Of a stretch of DNA of 64,000 nucleotides, positions 20,744 through 28,880 are shown in pieces. Below the pieces are notes generated by a model that saw only the letters and a list, made by a program, of their open reading frames with translations, was not told the origin of the DNA and made no database searches. Each line of letters starts with the position of its first letter. Position 1 is the stretch's first letter. The DNA lies in NCBI RefSeq assembly GCF_000186345.1, contig NC_014962.1:1364001-1428000 (forward strand), in the 5' to 3' direction. Made by a program: the position numbers and the translations under genes. The DNA is from Isosphaera pallida ATCC 43644. Its GTDB lineage: Bacteria; Planctomycetota; Planctomycetia; Isosphaerales; Isosphaeraceae.

Positions 20744-21958
20744 TCACCCCAGGTCGCGGGCCAAGCGGTCGTACACCTCGACCGCTTGGCAGAGTTGGAC
20801 CAGGCTGATCCACTCTTCTTTGGTGTGAGCTTGAGCGATGTCACCGGGACCCAACACGACACAGGGGATTCCGGCCTGGTTGAGGACGCCCGCATCAGTG
20901 CCGAAGGCGACGCCTCGGACGGCAGGTCGTCGTCCCAGAGTCCGCTCAATCGAGTCGGCCAGGGGACCGAGCCATTCCCACGAGGCGTGTTCCTCCAAGG
21001 CAGGCGAGACAATCCAAGGCGGTTCGAAGCTGGTTTGGGTGGGATCGACGCCAGGGGTTTCTAGCACCGCGCGGTTGGCCGCGTCGATCGCTTCCCGACT
21101 CGATTCGCCCGGCATCAGCCGACGATCAATCTCGATGACGCACTCCTCAGGCACCACATTCACGCTAACTCCACCGTGGATCGTGCCGACCGATAAGGTG
21201 GGACCGCCCAAATCCAGATCGGGTCGCCTCAAGGCACGGGCGTGTGCTTCCAAACCCATGACCACGGGAGCCATCGCGTAAACCGCGTTGCGTCCCAACT
21301 CAGGAGTCGAGGAGTGGCAGGCCACCCCGCGGGTTCGAATCCGCCACCGCGCGGTGCCTTTGTGACGGTTGACCAGATCGAAGCCTGTCGGCTCGGCCAC
21401 GATCGCCAGATCGATGTCACGCACCACCCCGGTTGTCACCAGATGCGACACCCCAGCGTGGGTGAATTCCTCGTCGCTCACCATCGCCAGGATCACCGAG
21501 GCCGACCCGGGTGGTCGTTCCCGCGCGAGCCGCGCTAACGCCAGGAGCATCGCCGCCAACGCCCCCTTCACGTCGCAGGCACCTCGACCGTACAACCGTC
21601 CATCGCGCTGTTCGCCGCCGAAGGGGTCGATGGTCATTCCCTCGACCGGCACGGTGTCCAGGTGAACCTCAAACAACAGGGTGCGACGCGCAGCGGGAGC
21701 GTCGTAACGGGCAACCAGATTAGGTCGTCCTGGTTGGGCCTCCTGACGCTGGTAGGGAATTCCGCGCGCCTCCAGCCAACCGGCTAGGAAGTCGCCCATG
21801 CGTCCTTCCCGATGCAGGGGATCGTCAAGCGCGATGGCGCGACCCATTGGGTTGATGCTGGGGATCGCCACCAACCGCGTGAGGAGGTCCACCACCGCGT
21901 CGTCGCGGTCATCGTTCGATGGGTCAGGGATCGAAGGAGGATCGGGGATTGGCGTCAT
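20744..21958 (-). CDS. M20 family metallopeptidase (ArgE/DapE-like deacylase)
   Basis: 404 aa from ATG 21958; the open frame continues upstream but is Pro/Ser-rich there. Dinuclear metal site motifs: FEVHLDTVP (His, Asp), GRGACDVKGALAA (bridging Asp), MVSDEEFTHAG (catalytic Glu-Glu), IVAEPTG (Glu) and GDIAQAHTKEEW (His). A lid/dimerisation domain lies between (RIRTRGVACHSSTPELG to RRLMPGESS). The family hydrolyses N-acyl amino acids or dipeptides; acetylornithine deacetylase-like is the closest guess, without proof of substrate. No arginine or lysine biosynthesis genes are nearby. Its stop faces the small secreted gene 48 bp away. Confidence 0.9.
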   Translation of the reverse strand: MTPIPDPPSIPDPSNDDRDDAVVDLLTRLVAIPSINPMGRAIALDDPLHREGRMGDFLAGWLEARGIPYQRQEAQPGRPNLVARYDAPAARRTLLFEVHLDTVPVEGMTIDPFGGEQRDGRLYGRGACDVKGALAAMLLALARLARERPPGSASVILAMVSDEEFTHAGVSHLVTTGVVRDIDLAIVAEPTGFDLVNRHKGTARWRIRTRGVACHSSTPELGRNAVYAMAPVVMGLEAHARALRRPDLDLGGPTLSVGTIHGGVSVNVVPEECVIEIDRRLMPGESSREAIDAANRAVLETPGVDPTQTSFEPPWIVSPALEEHASWEWLGPLADSIERTLGRRPAVRGVAFGTDAGVLNQAGIPCVVLGPGDIAQAHTKEEWISLVQLCQAVEVYDRLARDLG

Positions 21959-22007
21959 GGATGCCGCGGGGGACGAGGAACTCAAGAAGTCGGGCCGCTG
22001 CGACCCA

Positions 22008-22775
22008 TCAGAGCATGGCGGAATAACCGCCGTCGACTGGAACGGCGATCCCGGTGACATAGTCCGAGGCGGCGGAGGCGAGCCAAACGGCGGTTCCCGC
22101 GATATCCTCGGGTTTCCCCCAGCGCCCTTGGGGAATGCGCGCCAGCACACGTTCATGCAGCCCGGCGATCTCCTCGCGGGCCTTATAAGTCAAGTCGGTG
22201 TCGTACCAGCCCGGTAGGATAGCATTGACCTGAATGTGGTCGGGTGCCCAAGCCAACGCCAGACTTTTGGCGAGCTGGACCACCGCTCCTTTGGTCGCCG
22301 CGTAGGCCGGCGCAAAGCTGGAGCCAAAAATCGAGGTCATGCTGCCAATCAGGATGACCTTACCCTTGCCCCCGGCCTTGAGAAACGGATAGGCCGCCTT
22401 GGTGAGAAGAAACACCCCGGTCAGGTTGACTTCCAGCACGTCGCGCCATTGCTCCTCGGTCATTTCCTGAGGAAGGCGACGAATGTTGATCCCCGCGTTG
22501 TTAATGAGGATATCCAGACCGCCCAATGCCTCGGCGGCCTGCTCGGCGGCCGAAGCGCACTGAGCAGCCACGCCCAAATCGGCGAGGATCGGCACGGCCC
22601 GCACGTGGAACTCCGCGGCAATCGCTTCGGCGGCCGCCCGCGTCTTGTCCGGGTTGCGACCTAAAATCGCCACGTCGGCACCCGCGCGAGCCAGCCCCCG
22701 CGCCATCCCTAAGCCGATGCCGCCGTTACCGCCGGTCACCGCCGCCTTTCTGCCGGTGAGGTCGAAGGGATTCAT
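22008..22775 (-). CDS. Short-chain dehydrogenase/reductase, KduD-like
   Basis: 255 aa, the standard classical SDR length. ATG 22775 with GAGG 4-5 nt upstream. Motifs: TGGNGGIGLGMA (cofactor loop TGxxxGIG), NNAG (NNAGINIRR), catalytic Ser in IGSMTSIFG, and YAATK (YxxxK). The C-terminus GIAVPVDGGYSAML is typical. Resembles 2-dehydro-3-deoxy-D-gluconate 5-dehydrogenase (KduD) and related sugar-acid or gluconate dehydrogenases; the substrate cannot be fixed from sequence. The stop is 49 bp upstream of the M20 start on the same strand, so the two may be co-transcribed. Confidence 0.92.
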   Translation of the reverse strand: MNPFDLTGRKAAVTGGNGGIGLGMARGLARAGADVAILGRNPDKTRAAAEAIAAEFHVRAVPILADLGVAAQCASAAEQAAEALGGLDILINNAGINIRRLPQEMTEEQWRDVLEVNLTGVFLLTKAAYPFLKAGGKGKVILIGSMTSIFGSSFAPAYAATKGAVVQLAKSLALAWAPDHIQVNAILPGWYDTDLTYKAREEIAGLHERVLARIPQGRWGKPEDIAGTAVWLASAASDYVTGIAVPVDGGYSAML

Positions 22776-23153
22776 GACACCTCATCTTGATTGAACGGAA
22801 AAACCAACCCGGACGCAACGCAACGCGGCCGACCGGTCGTCTCTTGCCAATCGAGTCGATACCGACCACAATCCCGACATCGACGGCCCAATTGTCCATC
22901 CATTCCCGCGGCTTGAGTTCCGTCATGCGGACCGGTCGATCCATGCTGTTCCAAACCCGATCGACGAGAGCGGATTGGCCACCCTCCCCGCGATTGGACC
23001 TGGACTAGGCTAACTCGGATCCTCCCACTCGGCAATCCCCCGAAGTCGCTCGGGACAACTCGACTGCCCCACCCCGCCCGTTCGATTCGATACGATTGCA
23101 CCCGGCGTCCTCCGCGCCACAAGCAACGCCGCGGTCAATTTGGACCCGCTCGC
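22776..23153. other. Divergent intergenic region
   Basis: About 380 bp between the SDR (minus) and the M29 aminopeptidase (plus). Promoters for both should lie here, but no convincing elements or RNA gene were seen. Short ORFs crossing it are not supported. Confidence 0.4.
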
Positions 23154-24269
23154 ATGGCCGATCCCCGCTGGCAAATCCTGGCCGACCTCCTTTTGAATCA
23201 CTCGGTCAAACTCGCCAAGGGCGAAACTTTGTTGGTCGAATGTTTCGATCTCGATGATCTCACCCTACCTGGTCTACTGGTTCGCGGCGCGGCTCAACGC
23301 GGCGCGCGTGCGTATGTCGAACTCCGTGACAACCGCGTGATTCGTGATCTGACCCTCCACGGCGACGACGAGTTCTTTCGCCTCTGGGGGCGCTGGGATC
23401 GCCACCGCATGGAGGATGTTCAAGCCTATCTCGGCTTGCGCGGGGCACGCAACATCGGGGAGATGTCCGACGTGCCTTCTGGTCGAATGAGCGCCTACAG
23501 TACCCATTATCTCAAGCCGGTTCATCTCGAATCCCGGATCAAATCCACGAAGTGGTGCGTCTTGCGAATGCCCGGACCTGGCATGGCCCAGCAAGCCGGC
23601 ATGTCCACCGAAGCGTTCGAGCGCTTTTATTTCGATGTGTGTTGTCTCGATTACGCCCGAATGGCCCGCGCTCTGGAACCCCTGGCGCGACGGATGCGCG
23701 ATGCCGACGAGGCGCGCGTCCTGGGGCCTGGAACCGATTTGCGATTTTCCATCAAGGGGATGCCGGTGGTGAGCTGCGCGGGCGAAAAGAACATCCCGGA
23801 CGGCGAGGTTTTCACCGCGCCTCATGTCGAGTCGGTTGAAGGGGTGATTCAGTTCAACACCCCCACGGTTTACCAGGGAGCGTTTTTTGAGGGGATTCGG
23901 CTGGTTTTCAAGCGAGGGCGGATTGTCGAGGCCGATTGCCGCGTGGGCGACTCCCACCGCTTGCGGGCCATTCTCCATTCCGACGAGGGAGCTTGCCGGA
24001 TTGGCGAGTTCGCTATCGGCTGCAATCCCCGGATTCTCCAGCCGATGCGCGACATCCTCTTTGACGAGAAGATTGCCGGGAGCCTCCATCTTGCTCCCGG
24101 CAACGCCTACGACGAGGCCGACAACGGCAATCGCTCGAAGGTCCACTGGGATCTCGTGTTGATCCAGCGTCCCGAATGTGGCGGGGGCCGCATCGAATTC
24201 GACGGTCAACCCATCCGGGTCGATGGCCGCTTCCTTGCGCCCGAATTGCAGCCGCTCGATCCCGAGTGA
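23154..24269 (+). CDS. M29 family (thermophilic-type) aminopeptidase
   Basis: 371 aa, ATG 23154 without a strong SD. Cytoplasmic metallo-aminopeptidase of the AmpS/PepS/AmpT family. Typical motifs: AYSTHYLKPVH, the core SCAGEKNIPDGEVFTAP with a metal-binding Glu, HSDEGACRIGEFAIGCN (Glu), GSLHLAPGNAY (His) and KVHWDLVL (His, Asp). Length matches the family (about 370-410). The last 64 bases overlap the 3' end of the convergent PEP-CTERM gene, and the gene keeps its normal C-terminal region up to the stop. Confidence 0.93.
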   Translation: MADPRWQILADLLLNHSVKLAKGETLLVECFDLDDLTLPGLLVRGAAQRGARAYVELRDNRVIRDLTLHGDDEFFRLWGRWDRHRMEDVQAYLGLRGARNIGEMSDVPSGRMSAYSTHYLKPVHLESRIKSTKWCVLRMPGPGMAQQAGMSTEAFERFYFDVCCLDYARMARALEPLARRMRDADEARVLGPGTDLRFSIKGMPVVSCAGEKNIPDGEVFTAPHVESVEGVIQFNTPTVYQGAFFEGIRLVFKRGRIVEADCRVGDSHRLRAILHSDEGACRIGEFAIGCNPRILQPMRDILFDEKIAGSLHLAPGNAYDEADNGNRSKVHWDLVLIQRPECGGGRIEFDGQPIRVDGRFLAPELQPLDPE

Positions 24270-24925
24270 ATCCATCGCCAACCCCACCCGGCCACCGTCA
24301 CCAATCCAGCCAACACCAGGGTACCCGGCTCCGGCACCCCATTGTCCTGCGGAACAATGACCACCTCAAAGGAAGCCGACGGGGAGGCCGTCGGATCAAA
24401 AACAAGCACATTGTTGGAGTTGTTGGCATCCACCGCCGCGAAGTCGAACGAGTTGGGCGTCTCGTCGAACTCGCGGACCCGCAGCGAGAAGATTCCTCCC
24501 AACGCGGCGGTTTGAATGGTGAATACCCCCAACGATAACCCCGGATCCCCTACCCCCGGGATCGCCACCGTGCCAGGGAGATCACTCAAGAACACATCCA
24601 ATGACGTTGTTGGAGTCGTTCCTGTCGTCGCGGTGCCGTTCACCGGAAAATCGGACGAGGGAGTGAAGCCCACGATTTGGTGGGGACCGTCCACCTCCAG
24701 GGTGATCGACGCCAACTCCAGTAGGAATGTTCCCAAGAGGATCGGAGGGGCAGCCGATTGACTGAGAAACACCTCCACATTGAACGTGTCGCCCGGTTGA
24801 AAACTCCCATAATTGGCTTGGTTGGTCGTCAGAATCAACGCGGCCTCGGCCGGAGCTACTGGTTGGGCAACGATCAGCCAGGCCACGACGAGTCCCAAGG
24901 CCGCCGTCTTGTGAACGCTCATCAC
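24206..24925 (-). CDS. PEP-CTERM sorting-domain protein with cohesin-like domain
   Basis: 239 aa from GTG 24925 (AGGAG 7 nt upstream; ATG 24922 also possible). Signal peptide ALGLVVAWLIVAQPVAPAEA. Residues about 30-185 form a beta-rich domain starting YGSFQPGDTFNVEVFLS, the pattern of cohesin-like domains in PEP-CTERM proteins (family knowledge, not searched). The C-terminus carries VPEPGTLVLAGLVTVAGWGWRW, the PEP motif plus hydrophobic helix read by exosortase/archaeosortase-type enzymes. Unusually, about 20 residues follow the helix, with the basic cluster (ARKR) displaced, in the part overlapping the M29 gene. It lies 146 bp downstream of the dockerin-bearing subtilase on the same strand. 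Confidence 0.85.
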   Translation of the reverse strand: MMSVHKTAALGLVVAWLIVAQPVAPAEAALILTTNQANYGSFQPGDTFNVEVFLSQSAAPPILLGTFLLELASITLEVDGPHQIVGFTPSSDFPVNGTATTGTTPTTSLDVFLSDLPGTVAIPGVGDPGLSLGVFTIQTAALGGIFSLRVREFDETPNSFDFAAVDANNSNNVLVFDPTASPSASFEVVIVPQDNGVPEPGTLVLAGLVTVAGWGWRWIHSGSSGCNSGARKRPSTRMG

Positions 24926-25071
24926 GACAGGTCTCCTAGGTTGGGATGATCAAGGGACGTGGACACCGTGGAGAAGATGGAACGCGACCGATCGGCCGCG
25001 AGGTCTTGCGACCAATCGGCGTTGAAGGACAACCACTTAGAAAATGATCCGAGGAACGGTTGGAATCTGGA

Positions 25072-28000
25072 TCAGAGTCTCCGGCGACGGAAGTTGGCCA
25101 GGAAGGTATTCAGGTCGAAGGGATCGTGCGCGCCACTGCCATTGGCGTCGAGCAAGGGGTTGTAGAAGCTCGGTCCACCTAGCAGGAAGCGGCGGGCCGT
25201 GGCGTAGTCGGCCGCGTCCACATCGCCGTCGCCGTCCAGATCACCGAAGAAGCGGTGAAACTGGTCCACCCGACGTCCGCCTGGTTCACCTGACCCGTCG
25301 GCGTCGAGCGCGTCACCCCCGGCGTCAAGGATGAGACTCCCGGAAATTGTCAATTCGTAGCGTCCGTCGGCCAGCGATCGCAGAGGACCAGCAACCGTGG
25401 CGAGATCGCCGGTGTCGAGGAAGTCAAGCGTGACCCGGCTGGTTCCCGTCGCCGCGTCGAACACCACCCCAGCGACCCTGACCGCCACCTGGCCGGAAGG
25501 TCCACCTCCCACTCGCACAAGTTGAAACGCCGCGGCTGGAATCGACGCCAGGCCGCCTACGAAGTTACCGTTGAGGGTCAACTCAAGCGAGCGAATCATA
25601 GAACGCTGACCCGATCCATCGTCGATCTGGACCTCGTGAATTGTCCCTTGCGGGATCTCCACCTGGAATTCGCCCAATGTCCCGGCCGGCGCGAACAAGC
25701 CGGCAAGATTGGCCACCTGTCCACCGTTGAGCGTCATCACATACGTCCCGTTGTCCGCGGCGTTCCAGCCACCCCCTGGAGGCGTGAAAGCATAGGTCGC
25801 CACGAGTTGATGACCCGAGCCGATGGTGTAGCCCTGGAAGGTCGCGGCGATGAGGCCCACCGGACCCAACACCGTGACATCCGAATCGTCCAAGGTGGCG
25901 GTGTTGATTCCTTGGGCGTCGTCGTAAACAAGAGTAAACTGATAGACGCCTGCGCCGGTTTGAGCCACCCCGACATTCGGAGCGCTTCCCAGCGTCGCAG
26001 TAGGAGGCGAGGCCGGGGTCTCCCGTCGGACCCTCACCTCGTCGAATGCCATGCCGTGGTTGGGAGCCTGACCATTGCCGTATTGCTGAAAGCGAATCCG
26101 GGTATCGGCGGTCAAGGTCAGGTTGAGATCAGCGGCAATGTGGGTTAAGTTGAATTCAAAGAGTTGGAAGAGTTGAGTCGAGCTCGTTCCGGTGAGGCTC
26201 ACCAAACGATGCCAGTTGACGCCGTCAACGCTGAAGGCCACCCCGTCGGCGTTGACCGAATGGGTGAAGGTTGCAGGCATGGGGTGGTCGGTGTCGTTGA
26301 ACTCGCGTTGGTGGAACGAGAGAATCACCGGGTCGGGACCACTAGCGTCCACCCGGAGGGTCGCCTCGGCCAAGCCGGCGTGGGCGAAGTGAGTTGGAAG
26401 GGTCTGGTCAAGAATCAGATGGTGTGAACTGCCAAGATCGGACCGGACCCGCACGGCCGCCGAACCCGTGGTCCGAGTTTGCCAGGCGGGTGACAAGAAC
26501 CCACTCTCGAAGTTCTCGGTAAGAGGCAAAAACGCGGCCTGGACAGGACCCGCTAGCGCGTTCCAAGCGTTGACAAGACCCGCGCCGGTGCGGTCGTCGA
26601 TTCCAAGGGGTCCCACGTCGATTGCCGTGGTGATCAAGCGTTGATGAACTTGGGAGGCCGTTAGTCCCGGTTCGGCCTGACGCAACAATGCGCCGATGGC
26701 CGCCGCATGGGGAGCCGCCGCCGAGGTGCCGAAGAAGTTGAACCCGCCGTTGCCATCGAAGTCGTTGCCGAAGAAACTGGTGTCGCTCCCCTGGATCGCC
26801 GCCACGTCGGGCGCGGAGCGAATCACGGGATGAGCCAACCGCTGGCCGTCGGGACTGAACACCACCCTCATTGGACCCGCCGACGTGAATGACGCTGGGT
26901 TCGATTGGTCAAAGAAGTTGACCGCCCCCACTGATAGCGCTCCGTTAGCTGCCGAGTGTGGGATCACCGTGGGGCTGTTGGTCGCATATTCGTTGACAAA
27001 CAGTTCACCAAAGTTATTTGCACCGTAGTTGACCCATTTGAGTTGTTGAGGAAAAACCCCGGATTCACGATAGACCAGAAGATCATAAGCCTTTACAGTG
27101 TTGGTTGGATTGGTGAATTCGAGGTACTGCGAGGGGATTCCCAGAACGGGGTTGTTTCGGTGGGAAAAGGCCACGATCTCGTCCCATCGGTTTCGAGTCG
27201 GGTCGATCAGAAACAAACCGATGTGGGAACGCACTTCTGAAGGAAGATAGAAAGGTTGGTCCCACTGAAGCGTGATCCGGAAGGTCTGATTGGGTTGGAG
27301 GGTGATTCGCTGGCGGGTGTCCACTCCAGAGCCGGGGTTGAAATCCAGATATTCGGGACCGGTGTTGTAGACGGGATCGCGTCCAAACGAGGCGTTGGTC
27401 GTCTCCCAGGCGTTGCGAGCCAGGTTGCCCGCCAAGCTGAAGTAAGCCACGTCGCGATTGGCCGTCACTTCGTCGATGGCCTGCGCGATGATGCCATCTT
27501 GATACAGGGGCTCCTCAAAGTAAAACACGTCGTCGGTGATGACTCGGGCATTGCCGATGGCGGGATCGGCCAGGTTGCGGATCGCATTGCCAAACGCGAG
27601 TTCGCCGTAGAAGGCCGAGGCGAACGCCAGACCCGCACCGGGGGCCAAGTCATGAACCAATTCGATCATGGCTCGACCTTCATCACTACTTCCCGCCGGC
27701 CCCTCCTGGATCACATTCACGTTGGGAGGCAAGTTGCCCGAGGCGATCCCGGCGGCCTCGCCGCCCAAGATGTTGTAGCTGTCCGAAAGCACACCGACGG
27801 TCACTCCCGCCCCGTTCAGTCCGCCTGCCATTCCCAAACGAGCCCGATCAGCCTCCATCAAGAAATCGGCTTGACTCAGAATCGAACCCGTACCAACCTG
27901 GGGACGCGCGATGGCGGTGATCCCGCTTCGGTGGTTGGCCGCGATCGTCTCTAGCGCTTCCAGTTGTTCGACCGGCATGAAGCCTTCAAGTAAGAACAGC

Positions 28001-28353
28001 TCGGCACGCATCCCCGACACCCAGCCGCCAAGCGCTGGTATGGCCGGAGCAACCGCTTCGACATTGCCACCAGAAATCCGCACACCCACTCGTCCTTGAT
28101 CATCTTGAAGCATCGCGGAACGTGGTATCCCTGCCACCGGAGCTCCTTCCGCCTGACGAGCCGGCATCACCAGGGCTTGCAGCTCCGGCGACAGCGCTCG
28201 ACCCAAATCGAATCCCCATTGCGCCAGCTGCATTGTCGGCGTCCAGACTTGCGACGCCACCGGAACGATCCGCTCCTCCAGCCTGATCCATTCGGGACGC
28301 CTCAGCGCGCGGCGCTGCCATCCGGGCCGTTCCCGTCGTGATGAACGAGTCAT
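25072..28353 (-). CDS. Large exported subtilisin-like (S8/S53-like) protease with dockerin-type C-terminus
   Basis: 1093 aa, ATG 28353 with GAGAGG 5 nt upstream. N-terminus has the planctomycete export-type motif (IRLEERIVPVAS). Protease domain about residues 160-600: catalytic Asp region GVTVGVLSDSYN (~188), then DEGRAMIELVHDLAPGA (~224) where classical subtilases have HGTHVAG, and the nucleophile block GTSAAAPHAAAIGALL (~544). Residues about 620-1000 are beta-sandwich modules. The last ~60 residues hold two Ca-binding, dockerin-type repeats (GDLDGDGDVDAADYATARR and LDANGSGAHDPFDLNTFL), ending in RRRRL. Probably a cell-surface or secreted protease that docks to a cohesin-like partner (inference); the adjacent PEP-CTERM gene is a candidate. 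Confidence 0.88.
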   Translation of the reverse strand: MTRSSRRERPGWQRRALRRPEWIRLEERIVPVASQVWTPTMQLAQWGFDLGRALSPELQALVMPARQAEGAPVAGIPRSAMLQDDQGRVGVRISGGNVEAVAPAIPALGGWVSGMRAELFLLEGFMPVEQLEALETIAANHRSGITAIARPQVGTGSILSQADFLMEADRARLGMAGGLNGAGVTVGVLSDSYNILGGEAAGIASGNLPPNVNVIQEGPAGSSDEGRAMIELVHDLAPGAGLAFASAFYGELAFGNAIRNLADPAIGNARVITDDVFYFEEPLYQDGIIAQAIDEVTANRDVAYFSLAGNLARNAWETTNASFGRDPVYNTGPEYLDFNPGSGVDTRQRITLQPNQTFRITLQWDQPFYLPSEVRSHIGLFLIDPTRNRWDEIVAFSHRNNPVLGIPSQYLEFTNPTNTVKAYDLLVYRESGVFPQQLKWVNYGANNFGELFVNEYATNSPTVIPHSAANGALSVGAVNFFDQSNPASFTSAGPMRVVFSPDGQRLAHPVIRSAPDVAAIQGSDTSFFGNDFDGNGGFNFFGTSAAAPHAAAIGALLRQAEPGLTASQVHQRLITTAIDVGPLGIDDRTGAGLVNAWNALAGPVQAAFLPLTENFESGFLSPAWQTRTTGSAAVRVRSDLGSSHHLILDQTLPTHFAHAGLAEATLRVDASGPDPVILSFHQREFNDTDHPMPATFTHSVNADGVAFSVDGVNWHRLVSLTGTSSTQLFQLFEFNLTHIAADLNLTLTADTRIRFQQYGNGQAPNHGMAFDEVRVRRETPASPPTATLGSAPNVGVAQTGAGVYQFTLVYDDAQGINTATLDDSDVTVLGPVGLIAATFQGYTIGSGHQLVATYAFTPPGGGWNAADNGTYVMTLNGGQVANLAGLFAPAGTLGEFQVEIPQGTIHEVQIDDGSGQRSMIRSLELTLNGNFVGGLASIPAAAFQLVRVGGGPSGQVAVRVAGVVFDAATGTSRVTLDFLDTGDLATVAGPLRSLADGRYELTISGSLILDAGGDALDADGSGEPGGRRVDQFHRFFGDLDGDGDVDAADYATARRFLLGGPSFYNPLLDANGSGAHDPFDLNTFLANFRRRRL

Positions 28354-28742
28354 GGGATCCTCTCGGTTGCACAGACTTTGAAGATGCGACGGTTTGTGAG
28401 CAAACTCACCCGTTTGGTGGTTTGCTTCAACATCAAAGTACCTTGCTCGGAACCAATGGCACTTCGACGTCTTCCAACCTAAGAGGCAAAACCAATTGGG
28501 TCAATCGAGTTTAATTTTTTCTTCGACCGTCAGAAATTCGAGAAACGATCAGTCATGGCTCTTTCAGAAAATAAGAAATTTTTTCCTTTTGAGTCTGAGT
28601 CAGGGCAACGATCGAAGTTAAACTGGAACGATGGTGGATTCTTTTTGCGGACTTCGAAATCCTGTTCGCTGGTGAATCAAACTCGTCGACGGGTTTGGTG
28701 CGGAATTGACGTGAAAATCATCGAAGGACAAGGATAAGGATG
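28354..28742. other. AT-rich intergenic region upstream of the protease
   Basis: About 390 bp, clearly more AT-rich than its surroundings (runs such as AAATTTTTTCC near 28575). Between the end of the glycan operon and the protease start; probably holds the protease promoter. No RNA gene or supported ORF. Confidence 0.45.
28476..28504 (-). promoter_or_regulatory. Candidate promoter for the subtilase gene
   Basis: On the minus strand TTGACC (28504-28499), 17 bp spacer, TAGGTT (28481-28476), about 120 bp before the protease ATG. It matches a housekeeping-type -35 well and the -10 weakly. Position and local AT-richness support it; no experimental evidence. Confidence 0.35.
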
Positions 28743-28880
28743 TCAGGGGTGGAGGGGTGGGAAGGAGATCGCGGAGGTCATGGCATTGATGTAAAGAGCC
28801 AGGACGATCGTCATCCAGGCTAGGATGGGAAGGTCGCGGAGCCATTGGCGGCTTGGGGGTTGGTGAGGGGGAGCATTCAT
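28743..28880 (-). CDS. 45-aa single-pass membrane protein coupled to the GT9 gene
   Basis: Short ORF whose ATG at 28880 overlaps the stop of the preceding glycosyltransferase as ATGA, the same coupling used elsewhere in this operon. The product starts MNAPPHQPPS, has basic RQWLRD, then a hydrophobic stretch LPILAWMTIVLALYINAM (residues about 17-34), and ends SFPPLHP. Predicted one transmembrane helix; the polar N-terminus with Arg residues suggests an N-in topology. No homologue is recognised. Last gene of the operon, followed by the AT-rich spacer. The exact overlap makes it credible despite its size; it could be an accessory subunit of the membrane glycan machinery. Confidence 0.6.
   Translation of the reverse strand: MNAPPHQPPSRQWLRDLPILAWMTIVLALYINAMTSAISFPPLHP

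Noticed and set aside
21325-21350. GGGTTCGAATCCGCC, looks like a tRNA T-arm
   Set aside because: It is inside the M20 coding region, and no acceptor, D or anticodon arms can be formed around it.
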